Shown here piece by piece: positions 11,177-22,920 of a stretch of DNA of 64,000 bases. This DNA is from Isoetes taiwanensis. Its lineage: Eukaryota; Streptophyta; Lycopodiopsida; Isoetales; Isoetaceae. Location of the stretch: NCBI GenBank assembly GCA_021234155.1, contig JAJEKV010000027.1:9996716-10060715 (forward strand). The letters are read 5' to 3'. The notes below the pieces were generated by a model. That model searched no databases and had not been told where the DNA came from. It saw only the letters and a list, made by a program, of their open reading frames with translations. The first letter of the stretch is position 1, and the number at the start of each line of letters is the position of its first letter. A program made the position numbers and the translations under genes.

Positions 11177-12131
11177 TTGAACCATTATGCTTCAGCTTGG
11201 GGACGTTTTCGCCGTTGGTGTTCCAACTTCAACATTCCTCCACTTTCTGCTAAGTCTGGCCACGTGGCTTCTTTCTTGGCAACTTTGATGAGCTCTCATC
11301 AGTCTGCTTCATCAGTTTCTGTTGCTTTTGCCTCTATTCCATTTTTCCATAACCTTGCAGGTTTGCCTTCACCTTGTTCATCATCACTCCCTACTCTGGT
11401 TCGTCAAGCTGCTCCACGTATTACTGACTCTTCACATAACCGTCTTCCTTTGACATCTAAGCATGTGCAAAGCTTGATGGTTCTTCTGGCTATCCCTTCT
11501 GCTGATTGGCTGAGCCTCATGCAGGTGTCTTTAATCTCATTATGCTTTGTGGGTTTTTTACGAATCTCCGAGACTTTGCATTTAAATTGGCATGATTTGT
11601 CTTTCTTTCCAACTCATGCTTCTGTATTTATTTGCAAGTCCAAATGTGACGAACAAAGTGCAGGTAAGGAGGTCTTGATTGCTTGCATGCTTACCTTTCT
11701 GCCCAGTCCATCTGCTTCATCGCCTTCTTTGCTCTTGTGCTTTTCGAACATCCGATCCTCAATCTGTTGGCCCTCTCTTTCGTTCTTCTCTTGATTCTCT
11801 TCGTCTTCTTTCTTATTCTTTAGTCAAAAAATGGTGGTATGAGTGTTTGGACATGCTGGGACTTGATCCTCGTCTGTATGGTGCTCACTGTGCACGACGG
11901 GGAGGTGCATCTGCAGCTTCATCGGCCTCGATTTCTGCTGACAATATACGATCCCATGGGCGATGGCATTCGGAGTCATCTCGCATTCGCTACATTATTC
12001 CAAGCCTCGAAGAGCATCTCTTGGTCTCTCGGAGCTTGGGCTATAAGGTGGAGTGTTCCTCTTCTTTCGGCCATATGTTTGTCTTGATATATAGAGTCTC
12101 CCAAGAATGCAATGGTTCTATGCCACCATAG
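11177..12131 (+). pseudogene. tyrosine recombinase (DIRS-type integrase), frameshifted
   Basis: This enzyme would integrate the circular cDNA. Two overlapping frames carry one recombinase. The first (11,177-11,794) has a SAM-like N-terminal core-binding part and the first catalytic Arg in VGFLRISETLHLNW (R129 of that frame). The second (11,679-12,131) has the box II motif HCARRGGASAA (H70, R73) and the nucleophile Tyr in GRWHSESSRIRYI (Y105). The full R-H-R-Y tetrad is therefore preserved, but a frameshift around 11,700-11,760 divides it. Phage-type tyrosine recombinases share this tetrad; the upstream RT makes a DIRS-like origin far more likely than a Crypton. Confidence 0.85.
12066..12109. 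repeat. 44-bp direct repeat, copy 1 (internal)
   Basis: TTCGGCCATATGTTTGTCTT through CCCAAGAATG is repeated without change at 13,149-13,192. This copy overlaps the end of the recombinase frame, as internal repeats do in split-repeat YR retrotransposons. Confidence 0.9.
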
Positions 12132-12147
12132 AATCATCATTCTTAGG
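12101..12147. other. strong imperfect hairpin at the internal repeat
   Basis: CCAAGAATGCAATGGTTCTATG (12,101-12,122, last positions CTATG) pairs with its near-complement at 12,127-12,147 across a CCAC loop. The right-hand 44-bp repeat stops within the left half of the stem. A palindrome at this point could mark the junction formed when the element circularises. Confidence 0.6.
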
Positions 12148-13148
12148 AAGACGGCATAGCATTGGCTTATTTTTAACAGATTTTTTCCTTTGTCTCTATA
12201 TATTGTCATTACCTTCCCAGTTCTGTCCCATCGGCCTTCTCTTTGAGTGTTCCTTTCCTTCTTCTTTTTTGTTTCTAGTTTTCCCTCCCACCCTACCCTT
12301 TCTTATATATCCACTCTTCTGCTCTTTACTTGTTGGATTTCTTGATTTGCGTTCTTGACTTTCATTATCTAATTTCTTTTTTTTCATGGGTGGATGATCT
12401 TTCCCGTGCTAGTTTGCAGTGCTTATCCTGGCTAGGCAGAGGCCTTCCTCGCCTTATTATTCTGGATCTGTTGAATGGATGTTCTTCCCCGCTATAGTTG
12501 GCACAAGTTTTTTTTTTTTATTTTTATTTTTTCTGGTTGAGCGGATGTTCTTCCTTATCTATAACCTTCTTTTTTCGTATTTTGTCTTTACATCTATGTT
12601 TGGATCGTGTTCTTGTCTTGAACATGTTGTTTTAGTGCAAAGCTTTTATTTTTTCTTCACTAACAATTTGACACGAGTTTTCTTGTAAGCTTTTAATTTG
12701 CTTACATGTTCTTTTCTATTCTTGACACTTTTTGGAGTTGGCAGTCCTTGGAGCAGGGGATATTGATGTTTGACGCATCGAGTCTAATGGCATTGGTAGA
12801 CGTTTCATTATTTTGTTGATTATGGCGGATCCTATCTTCTTCAGTTATATTCAGAGTCCTTCACCATATTGTTGTTGGTTCAGAATTCATCTCCATCGGC
12901 TATTTCACTCTTAGTCCATTTTTATCTTCATGGTTTCCTCCGAAAACCTGAAAAGGCGGGACTTTTCGTCCAGATGATAAGATTTCGGACTTTGAGTTTG
13001 TGTGGCTTTATTTTTATAAGACCTTCAGTAACTGTCTAATCTCGAGGTTTTTAATTATGTTTGGCTTGGATATGTTTATGGCCATTCATTGTTACTATTC
13101 TACTGTTGTACTCGTTTTTTGGAATGCTCAATAAAAAAGCCACTTCAC

Positions 13149-13192
13149 TTCGGCCATATGTTTGTCTTGATATATAGAGTCTCCCAAGAATG
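13149..13192. repeat. 44-bp direct repeat, copy 2 (presumed right end)
   Basis: Identical to 12,066-12,109. It is taken as the right boundary of the DIRS-like element because similarity stops here and no further element sequence is recognised. Confidence 0.75.
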
Positions 13193-15353
13193 AATGTTCT
13201 CTATCTGTTCCTCCTGTGTTATATGGGTAAAAGGGGGTAGAGACCTAAAGGCCATCTAGAAGTAGAGATGTTCCTAGTTAGAACCCTTAAAACCCAGTAA
13301 TTGCAGCCTGTGCACAAGAGCCAACCTGGCTGTGCATGCTATGATGTGGTTCAACACCAAACAACAGACACAATTGGGGAAGTGGGTGCAGAGCCTTGCG
13401 GAGCGTGGCTACTGGGGCTCCTACAGTGTGCTAGACGTATAGTCGGTCACTACATGTGGGCTAGGTATGGGTTTGACACCTCCTGGGTCGCAGAATATGG
13501 CCTTTATAGATGTCCTCGGCTTTGCGTAGATTTAGGGGGGTAAGTCGGGTACGGATACGGGTGCTGCAAGTGTGGCAGGTATCCTCTAGCACACCCATGG
13601 AACCATTATGATCTGGGAGGAGAAGCTTCTCTAACATGCCTCATCGGACCCGGGAGATATAACCCTAAGTAGTCCCATAGGGTGATTCCTTGGGATTGCG
13701 TCTTTGGAGGGCTACAAGCACGTCATAGGATAATTCAGCCTATCTGCAAAGTGTGCACAGGAGGGGCGGATGGACTGGACTACTCTAGCCATTGTCTTAT
13801 GCCAGCCAACCCCATGTTATACCTCTGTCTGCTGTTATCTTGAGGCCTTCACCGTCAGTCGACCCCATGGAGTCTGAGCCTGGGGTAGGGCCCTTATTTA
13901 TGGTGCATTTCCTTTGTTATGTTGGTATTCTATTGTTAGTTGTCTTGACGATGATGGTCCACCCTTCGTGGTGGTATATTATTTATTAGTATTGTTGCCA
14001 GGTGCTAACATGTACGTACGCTTCCACTATATAGGATGCCCATAGAAGGCGTGGGACGAATGACACCTCCGTGTCCTTCACCCGGACACTTGGCCATCAC
14101 AAATGGTCCGAGTCAGACGGAGGGTCTTTCCGTGGTAATGGATTTGCCATGGGAGGGGAATTTCCCGTATTTATACGATGGGAGCATCGTATGGATTCGG
14201 GGAGCGTCACAGCAACTGACCTCAGTTGTAAATCACAAATTAACCAACTCAATTTGTACATGAGCGCTAATTCAATTTGTACATGAGCATCAGCGCAATC
14301 CATTTTAAGAGCCAAAGGCTAGAATTATGATCTCACAAATAGCACCAATTATTTATGACAATCACAACGGTCGTGGCTAAAGATTAAGATAAAGATCCAG
14401 GGAAGATTTGATTATTCTTTTGAGATATATTAGTAAAGCTTAAGATCTACTAGATAAAATTTAAGTTTTAAGATAAAGGCAAGGTTAAGAAAAGATCAAG
14501 GTTTCTGTAGAAGCACCGATTCCAACCAGTAGCGCCAACTACTGCACAAAACTCTAGACACCAATCTAGAATTTCAATATCATCCATTAACATCAACACT
14601 TATAGCACCAACCATTGTGTAACTATTAATGGCATGATCATTCATTAGAAGAAAGCAACACAATCATAAAATGAATTACAATTTCTCTAAAGGCACGAAT
14701 CCTTTAAAATCTTTTAACAGATTTTGAAATCACCTCTACTTTTAAACTACAATTTCTTTCAGACATATATTCATTATTAAGGTGTCTTACTAAAACAATG
14801 GGCCGCACTTTACATTATTTAAAATTCGTTTAGTTTGATATAGTTCAAGGTTTGTCAAGGATAGAAAACTCAAATAAAGATTGATCTATCCACCATATAT
14901 ATACGCCCTCTGTAGATGCAGGAAAAGTTTCAAAAGTTTCAACAGAGATCTACCTTGGTCAAGGAGATGGATTGTCAGTTCAGGTTAAGCTTGATTGGAG
15001 GGATATCCATTTTGGCAAATGAAATAGATTGATCAGGAAGATTAGGCTCAATTCCCGCTGCTTATTCCACGTCACCAATCACCTGCACCTATATGTTTCC
15101 TGCAACAAACAATTTTGGCGTACCAATATCCAAAGATTGATTACTCTGGGTAGTCAGATTGGAGAGAATGATCCAAGAAGTTAAAATTTTAAATTCATAG
15201 GAAAAAGATCATTTAGATTCTCAGGAGGAGGAATTCTATTCCAGTTTGCAATCACTAGCACTAACTAGATGACTTACAAACATCAAGAATAGCCAGAATA
15301 AGGTTCTCTATTCCTGTGCAATTGGAAGTCTTTGCAAACTTTAGGAATAGCTT
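13193..15353. other. no gene recognised; probable interior of a minus-strand LTR element
   Basis: No reading frame has a known domain. Because the PBS at 15,354 points leftward, at least the right part of this stretch should be the internal region of an LTR element without visible gag or pol. A 16-bp duplication (AATTTGTACATGAGC-like) occurs at 14,250-14,287. Confidence 0.4.
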
Positions 15354-15366
15354 GGCTCTAATACCA
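15354..15366 (-). promoter_or_regulatory. primer-binding site (initiator Met-tRNA type)
   Basis: Read on the minus strand the sequence is TGGTATTAGAGCC, one mismatch from the plant iMet-tRNA PBS TGGTATCAGAGC. It lies 2 nt from the LTR end (CATAACA on the minus strand), the standard spacing. This fixes the LTR orientation as minus, with the internal region to the left. Confidence 0.8.
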
Positions 15367-15419
15367 ATTGTTATGGTTCACAACAATGAACCATACCTTT
15401 TATCTCTTCTAAACAGAAT

Positions 15420-17073
15420 ATCTAGCATAATAACAGGGGGTTTCTTTTGTATTTTTGTACACTTTTTTCAATGGTTTTTATATGATTTGGTGGCCGTATT
15501 ACATGAGGTGTACTAATTGGTACATCTAGAGTGTGCCAGGTATTTGCATGCAACTTGTGCTAATTTTTTTTTTCCTTTCTTAATGGTCAAGAATCAAAGG
15601 GCTTACAACAAAAACCCTCTTTAAAAAAGACGAGATTGAATGGCTTACAATAAAAGCCCTTTTCAAAAAGTAAAAAATAAAAATAGAAATAAAATCGAAA
15701 AGAAAAAGATAGAACCTAGGTGCCATGTAGCGCACCTTTTCGCCGGCAACACAGTTTCTAGCATAACTTTTGATCCAGGACTCTGTTTCAGGTAAGGCTT
15801 ATTGCGTTGGAAAGCTCTCTCCAGGATCTTTTCGATGGTATATGGTATGCCCATATTTGGTTACGCTTTCCATGTCAAAACAGTCCTGTTATGGCCGGCT
15901 TTGGTAGGGTTTACAGTATTGCCAAAGGGAAGGAAGCAATGTCTTTCAAATGATTGTCCCTAATGTGACAAATGGATTTGAAGCAGCTTGGCTTGGTTTA
16001 TCCGAGTTTGCACATGGTTTTGTTGCTTGCATGGGCTTCTGACTGCACAAAGCAGATTCTAAGATTGTTGGGACACTGCAAAAGCCGAAGAGAAGCCTTT
16101 ACTATCTTTCTCGTCATCTGCATTCAACTGTGGCGGCACCATGGCAGCTCAAACCCCTGGGTATTTGCTGACCAACAAGATTCACAACAACCCATGTCGA
16201 TTTCAACGAGGTAACTATTGGACCCAAATCCTTTTCTTTAATCTATGGCATTAAGAATTTGCTGCAGGCCTATCCCAGCCAGCATCCTCTCAAAGTTCCA
16301 GGAAAGAAACCAACAAATGATTCAAAAAGGATTCCACAAAAATAAGATGTTTATTTCTTACTTTTGTTCGCAGCAGAATAAAACACATTAGATAGTTTAT
16401 GCCACAAAGTGCAATGAAAGATTTCTGTAACTGTGATACAAAACTTGTAGTTATATTTGCTGGTTCATGCCACAGATCTTGAAATTGGCAAAATTATGGA
16501 TAATCTTGATTTCATCTTATTATATTTCTCATTGTCTTTGTTAGATTTATGAGTTTGATCTTAAAAAGATTTATAAATGGTCTGATTACATATAAACCTG
16601 CTCAGATAAGCTTTTCTGATGCCTTGCGATAGAAGTATCCATTGGTTTATCTTTCAAATCCGGTCAAATTTTTGTTGTGGATGTTCTTACATACCATATA
16701 GGCACATCATGAAGATGATTTGTGCCAAGATTTTGGTCTGTAGTGCAAAGACATTACATGCGTATTGCTAAAGTTTCATAAACACTATCTTCAATCTCAG
16801 TTTCAGGTATAAGCATTTCAGAAGTATTGGCAAACCTCTTGCAAAGGAATGTGCCGCAGACTATTCACCATGTTGTGTTGCATATTCAAAAAGATATGCC
16901 AACAACTTGGTTTATAATAAGCAACCAAGACCCAATTTTTTTTAAAATAAATACAATTCATTACATTCGGGCCCTTTGGTTTGTTGAAGGCCCTGAAGGG
17001 GCCAAAACATTTTCAGATATAACACAAACCATTACATTCCACACTGAAAAATAAAATTCCCCCTTAAACCCCC
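15420..17073. other. unrecognised insertion within the LTR
   Basis: This stretch has no counterpart in the intact LTR copy. No gene or terminal repeat could be assigned. Two related phrases (GGGCTTACAACAAAAACCCT and TGGCTTACAATAAAAGCCCT) occur at about 15,600 and 15,642. Confidence 0.4.
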
Positions 17074-17584
17074 TTTGGTTTGGGTGCATATTCACACGGG
17101 GGGTGACGTAGGGCAGCGAGAGCCCCTAAAATCATATTTTATATGTATAAAATCAACAACATATAGTACATTGCCTCAAATCTTATAGTATTTTGCAAAC
17201 TGTGTTATACAGTATACCCCCGGGGGGTGCACTTATGTATAAGGGGGGTATGACATCTGCGTTCGGAGGGTAGCAAAAAACCCCCCTTGTATATGCAATT
17301 TTAAAAGGCAAATTGACCCCTCTGTGTATAGATATTGCTCCAAATTAGTGCCTAAAAACACCCCTAACCCCTAAGTATACGTAGACAAATGGTCCAGAAA
17401 ACACCCCTCCGTTGAACTCTCATGGGTTATACGCTGATCAAAGGTGAATCCCCCGGGAGTATACCAAAACTTGTACACGCATACCTATGTACGGTCTAGA
17501 TCGAGGAATAAAGGGCATATATGCTTATCCAACAGCTCTCGATGCCCGGAGTCACCCCCCATGTGAATATGCACCCAAACCAAA
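17074..17584. mobile_element. MITE with 34-bp terminal inverted repeats
   Basis: The left end TTTGGTTTGGGTGCATATTC (continuing to 17,107) is repeated inverted at 17,551-17,584, with one mismatch in 34 bp. The element is about 511 bp, non-coding, and unusually rich in C and G runs inside. No clear target duplication is seen, so the superfamily is not assigned. Confidence 0.85.
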
Positions 17585-18380
17585 TTTTTTCAAATAAATC
17601 AAAATCTCGTAACCTGTAAACCGTCCAGGTTTGCTACACAATCCACAGAGTAAACCGTTAGAAATGACAATATGATCTAAATATGAAATAAGACGACAAA
17701 TAAGTACAGATCCAATAAACATAGCATACAAGTTACACCAATAACTCAGATTGGTCAAGCTCTTAGTTCACCAAAACTAGAGCTAGATCTAGATGCATTA
17801 ACCAGTCTTTGTAGTTCACCACCCAACCAGGCCACTCGGTGCTAAGAACTGGCAGAATTATGGCAAGGCTTACCGGCAATGGCAAAGTAACAAGCATGGG
17901 TGGTTTATCAAACAAGATTACGGTCACATAGTCAAGGAAATATTAGAATTAGAGTTAAAGCTAAAGTAATGTGTATAAAAAGTGGTCGTCCAATAATAAC
18001 TATTCATGCCCATTGTTTCTTTTACACGTCTACCTTTTCCTTTCAAACTAATTTTGGTTTCAGTTCCTTTTATATTTATCTTTGACCTTTAAACATCAAC
18101 TATATTTAAACTCTAAAACTTTAACCATTAAATAATATCTTGGCTCTAAGATATTATTTAACCATAACCATTATAAGGTTTCCTTGCCATTTATTTGTCT
18201 TGCGTTGCCCATAATTTTCCATTCTTACACACCCATGCTAGTCCACCAAGACTAACGTCCAAGACCACTTCCTCGAGCTACTATATTCATAACAATTCTT
18301 CCCTTTTGGAAGCAACTGTGATGTTCCATGTATTTATACGACTTCTTGAGTGTATTTATATGACACATCATTATGAATAA

Positions 18381-21061
18381 CTAGTAATGGTGCCCAGCGT
18401 TGCTGGGCATAAGTTGGGAGTCATTTGTAAACCCAAGAAGGAAGAAGGTTGCGGAACTATAAGCAGTTTTGATCATTGCAATATTCTAAAATTTGGTTCT
18501 ATATTAGCGATGACCATGTCCTAAGAAGCATAATATTGTCATGAGAAACTAACACTATCAATGTTCGTATATGTCTTATTGGCCAATCTTTTTGGCAATA
18601 TAAATGAAGAATAACATTGGCAAAGATTTTATTGCGGCAAGAAATCCCAAAATAAAGGCAACTTCATTCTCAGCTCAACTTTTGTTTAAATAACACTTTT
18701 GCAATCAACATTTTCTTTCTCTAGGGCATAAAAACTTTAACCCCTTGTGTTCTTTGTACTTTATTTATCGACATAAAGCTAAAGCTACGTTGAAGAGGTA
18801 TCAAAGTTGGATGCCCTTCTATTTTATGGTGCATTCCTTCCTCTAAGAAAAACCATTGTTAGAGTCTGCCCATCTAAAAATACTGCTAAGACAATTCCAG
18901 GAGAATATGTCTTGTTGGATGGTACATTCTTGCTAGAAAAAAGAGTTCAAAGCAAGCATTTTCCATATGGTAAGATCATGTGTTACATGCACTCATTTGC
19001 ATGTCAAAGCTATGAATAATTATCTATCTGAAACTGCCATATCCATTGCATATAGCACATTGTCAAGATACACAAATAAATGTCCTTATGATTACATGGC
19101 AATAGAAGAAGTTAAAGCTGCAAGATTTCTTGTGCTCTGTGTGCAATTACATGGTTAATCTCAGCCCATTATAGATCATTTTGTAGCACGACACATTGAC
19201 CCATTAAAGATTCTTTTCTGCAGAGCATTCACAACATGTTAGTAATAGATCATGCCACCAATAAATATAGATTCCACACTCTGCTTCTCAATGATATTAT
19301 AAGGTGAACATTAGACTTATCTGCATGCTAGTATTTCTCTAGGGGTTCCATAAAAAGATTCATGCTTGAATTGTGTAACAACATACATGTTAAAATTAAG
19401 GTTACTTTTATGTTTCATTTCCTTCTTACATCAATTGCGACAACCAGCATGAAATAGGTAATCAGACCCTAAAGCTGCGCAGCCTTCTCCCTTGTGAGTG
19501 GAATAAAAGAAGGGGCTACAAAAGTGCAAGTGAAGGAAAAGGATAATAAGAAGTTTTAGCTACATCTATTAAATATAGAGCAGAGATACAAACCTCCGGT
19601 TCTTGCTAACTACATAAAAGGGCCTGCAGAGGAATTAGGACGTCCATCTATGACAACACCAACAATTCTGACTCAAAACACATGCCAAACTCAAAAGCTA
19701 TTCATGAAACAACAAATGTAAGCAGTAGAGGGCCACTTTGAAACTGCTTACCTTGTAGAAATTAGATAGGGATGCCCATCTTTTGTGCCATGGATTTTGC
19801 AGCAGATAACAACTCCGTGGTTCCTGCTCCATATCCACTGCCAGACTTTGCTATCTTCCGTTTTAAACACCTAGGCAAACGAAAAAAGGCAGAGGATGAT
19901 CTGGATTTTTGCAAATAATCAATCCTATCGGAATATCAAAAGACTTGGTGAAAGGCTAAACAAATGTTTTAAGAGAGTTAAAATATCTCGGATTGGGATA
20001 TGGCACAGGGAATAGAGGCGATCTGCAACAACAACATGGAATGGGACTTTTCTTTGCCGGATTATCTTGGAACAGAGCACATTTTGATCAAAATGTCTGC
20101 AACACAAACCACATAATTGACTGTAATGGAACATAATGTATGAAGAAGAATACCTGAGCATATGCAAAGGCCTCTCCCCCAACAAAAGCCAGACCGAAAT
20201 TCAAAACCATATGTCCTCTGTAAAAGAAATCATCAATAAGTTGCTTTATCAACTGTAAAATTCTGGAAAATAACACAATGTTAAGAGTAGAACGGTATGC
20301 TTGCGCACCTATTTTGCTGTAAGCATGCAGGTAGGATTCCTGTGTATGCAGGTAGGATTCAGAATCTAGATTTTATTACAATGCACAGTTTGCACTGAGA
20401 TTTGCAAGGGATGCTTGCAAGGTCACGAAATTAACCTTGACAAAGTCTCGAAGCAGTTGGTGCATCTACTGAATACCATGCAGAAGGATAGCATGCAAAA
20501 TCATGACAACTCTGCAAAGAGGGGCAACATAACCTGGCTATGGCGTCCTTCCTTCAGCCGCCCCTGCAACCCTTAAAAATTTTTGGGGCAAGAATCCATG
20601 CCGACACTGCAGAATCCTTTGCAGTCATATGCCATAGCTGCTGGTGTGCAAGATCGAGCTTCCTGCACATCCTTCTCTGCTTCAACGACTGATGTTCAGC
20701 ATCAGAGGGAGCTCCAGATTCTGTGCCTACACCTAATGGGTCCACGGTTCCACCATCGCTGCCGGAATCCACCATAGCTGGGAGCTCAAAATGCCCCAAC
20801 CATATTTTTCCCGACAAAGAGGAGGCAGGCTACTCCACACAAACAATACCCTAAACGAAGAAAACCATCTTGAGTTCTAACCTAATAGCGACTCCAAGCA
20901 GAGGACTTAGCGCAGAGGATGGCTATGGCGGCCGTTTGACGGGAAGAAGGCAACCCGACCACAAAGGGCGAGATGATGCCCACGTGGCGTGATATAATCT
21001 CAGCCGCCCAATCTAGGGCGAGGTTCAAGACAGACATACACAATAATCTTATAATATAGGA
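18381..21061 (-). mobile_element. Helitron 1 (non-autonomous, minus strand)
   Basis: On the minus strand the element starts TCCTATATTATAAGATTATT (ending at 21,061). It ends with a hairpin GCCCAGC-AAC-GCTGGGC (18,392-18,408), 7 nt and CTAG (18,381-18,384). It is flanked by host A at the 5' side and T at the 3' side, the A/T target typical of Helitrons, with no duplication. TC start, 3' hairpin and CTRR end are the family hallmarks. No Rep or helicase domain is visible, so it would depend on a helper. Its length is 2,681 bp. Exon-like fragments lie on the same strand inside it. Confidence 0.88.
19755..20817 (-). pseudogene. possible captured host-gene fragments inside Helitron 1
   Basis: Three minus-strand pieces look like exons. 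20,817-20,554 is an open frame of 87 codons. About 20,225-20,155 reads GHMVLNFGLAFVGGEAFAYA between an AG acceptor and a CAG|GTATTC donor. About 19,845-19,770 reads SGSGYGAGTTELLSAAKSMA onward to a stop. Joining the last two at AAAG|TCTGG keeps the phase, but a second frame is also open there, so the reading is not certain. I do not recognise the gene. Helitrons often carry fragments of host genes in their own orientation, which fits. Confidence 0.4.
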
Positions 21062-21399
21062 TTAATGGTACATTAACTATTCATAAGCTAAGGTTAGCTA
21101 TGCTAATCATTAATTATTAAGGTGGAAACCTAACCCTAATTCGAATTTAGGGCTTAACCTAATATTAAAAGGTATCTAATTAATTAATGATAACCAATCT
21201 AGAATTGCCACCTGGCCCAAATCAATTGGGCAAGGCAGACCTGCTAACTTGGGACACCCAAAAATGGAGTTTCTACCCCCAATTTGCCCCAATTCGATTT
21301 GGGGGCAGTTGGAGAAGGAGGAGGAGCTTATTCCACCAGCAGGGCATGGAGAACCTGAGAGATGAGAGATCTAGCTCAGTTGTCGGTTAGTAGACCTAG
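21062..21399. other. no recognisable feature
   Basis: AT-rich flank between Helitron 1 and the DUF7869-like pseudogene. The 67-codon frame at 21,187 has no recognisable domain. Confidence 0.4.
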
Positions 21400-22920
21400 T
21401 TAGCTTGAGATGGATCATAACAAGACCATGGTTTCCCGCTTGGAAAAGCCAAGTGTGTATGGAGGGGAGAACACCTGATTGTTAGTCTTACTGGAGCTTT
21501 GATGCATGGACACAGAATAGGTGCCTTGGGCCACTTTTCACTTGACCTTTGGCCTGATGATTCGAACTTTCACGTTGGATCATTGAATCACACCTTGACG
21601 TCACTAGAGGATGCATCTCAGGACAACTGGGGCCATCTGAGACAGGCAGAATGACTTGATAGTTGCTGGGGTGCTACAGTTCTAAACACCGATTCATTGC
21701 GCTAGAAATGATTTTTTGCCTCCTTCCAAGGGGCGTATGGAACGAAAGAAGCTACCCAGGAGGCTATACTTGTCGCTAGATAATTGCTCAGGGCAAACCA
21801 AGAACAGATATCTATTCTCTTACTTGTCCTACCTGGTGTGGTTGGGTGTCTTCGATCAAGTGCAGCTAGACTTCATGATGGTTGGACACATGCATGATGA
21901 CATATATGCACTTTTTGGAAACTCCTCGACTCTCCCTAGAAGATCAGATGCATTGACTATACCCAAGTTCATGCAACTATTTAGAGAGTGTAGTTCAAAG
22001 TCTCCTGCACTCTACCTTGTGACTGAGGTACCTAACTGGAAGGAAATCGTGAAAGGTTTTATTCCTGACAAGAAAGACCGCCTATGTAGTCATTTAGAAC
22101 TCTTCTCTTCAAGTTCCGCGTGAAAGATGGGGGGCCACTCATGTACTACAAGATGAGGCCGGGGCATTGTGAGTGGCTAGAAAAAGGAATCAGGATGTGG
22201 AAGGCAGATGATCAGGATCTACCTACGATTTCGAGGGGGTCGCCCAAGGTCGTGCAACCATATGGGAGCTTGAAAGATATAGGTGCATTGAGATCTTCTA
22301 TTGCCAAGTACATGATGCATTTTGTAGCTATCTCTAGAGCTGGTGATAACTCATGGTCCAATACATATATGAATGAAGTAGTTGACTATTGGTCCACCAT
22401 GTTGCACGTGCTTGGGGACGTGCAGCTTGGGAGAGAAGTTATTCAGATTTCTGGCCCTTTACTTGGCAAATTGCATTGGAAGAACCCGATACCATGTTAG
22501 TGCATGAACACATTGAACCAGCTCATTATGTGGGGCCATATTCTGCTAGATCTAAGAACCCAGTTGAAATGTTCGACCCGTACCAAGATGTCAAGAAAGA
22601 AATGCTCTTGCTAATCAGACCACATGATAACTGCCCGACGTGGATGGGTTTTGCTGAGAAGGACCAATTAGAGGACCCTAATCTTCCTCATTACGAGAAG
22701 GTGTTTCTCTCTTGGTGGGAGCGGGTTGCTAGAAAGGGCACCTCATATGCAATGTAGTATGGAGATTGCTGGAATAAGAAATGGAAACCAAATCCCAATG
22801 ACCGGCCACGCTATCAACATTTGAAAACAATAGACTACGGCTGGGCTGTAGAGACCAAGTCATTGTTAGTGATGATCCCTAAGAGTGTGGGGATCCAGTT
22901 GCAAGAATATAGTGGCTAAA
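21400..22920 (+). pseudogene. DUF7869-like transposase-type gene, decayed
   Basis: Consecutive plus-strand frames give one broken protein. About 21,490-21,640 reads LTGALMHGHRIGALGHFSLD and DLWPDDSNFHVGSLNHTL. The frame at 21,716-22,123 has LDNCSGQTKNRYLFSYLSYL (residues 21-40) and VGHMHDDIYALF (56-67). Frames 22,120-22,500 and 22,389-22,757 give the C-terminal part (YYKMRPGHCEWLEKGIRMWK and others). The order 'HGH...WP-DSN...LDNC-QTKNR...VGH-HDD' is that of the DUF7869 family, RNase H-like proteins widespread as transposon genes in eukaryotes. At least three frame breaks show decay. No TIRs could be tied to it, and the reaction it would catalyse is inferred only. Confidence 0.75.

Larger units (their letters stand above)
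8132..13192 (+). mobile_element. DIRS-like tyrosine-recombinase retrotransposon
   Basis: Gag-like ORF with zinc knuckle, RT with YVDD, RNase H remnant and a tyrosine recombinase follow in this order on one strand. A 44-bp direct repeat lies after the recombinase (12,066-12,109) and again at the presumed right end (13,149-13,192). RT plus tyrosine recombinase, with no aspartic protease or DDE integrase, is the defining set of the DIRS/PAT/Ngaro order. A direct repeat after the recombinase recalls the split direct repeats of PAT and Ngaro elements, but I cannot find the matching left-end repeat, so the exact clade and left boundary are open. Several frame breaks show that this copy is no longer fully active. 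Confidence 0.85.
15369..18294 (-). mobile_element. LTR of a minus-strand LTR retrotransposon, split by insertions
   Basis: The ends are TGTTATGG on the left and CATAACA on the right, the same termini as the intact copy at 23,467-24,253. Positions 15,369-15,419 match the first 52 bp of that copy, and 17,585-18,294 match the rest. About 2.15 kb (15,420-17,584) is foreign and contains a MITE on its right side. The 5-bp flanks (CCAAT and ATTCT) differ, as expected if this is one LTR of a larger element reaching left through the PBS. No gag or pol is visible, and the partner LTR was not found. Confidence 0.75.

Noticed and set aside
11177-12131. Crypton-type DNA transposon
   Set aside because: A reverse transcriptase, RNase H and gag knuckle lie upstream on the same strand, which fits a DIRS-like retroelement.
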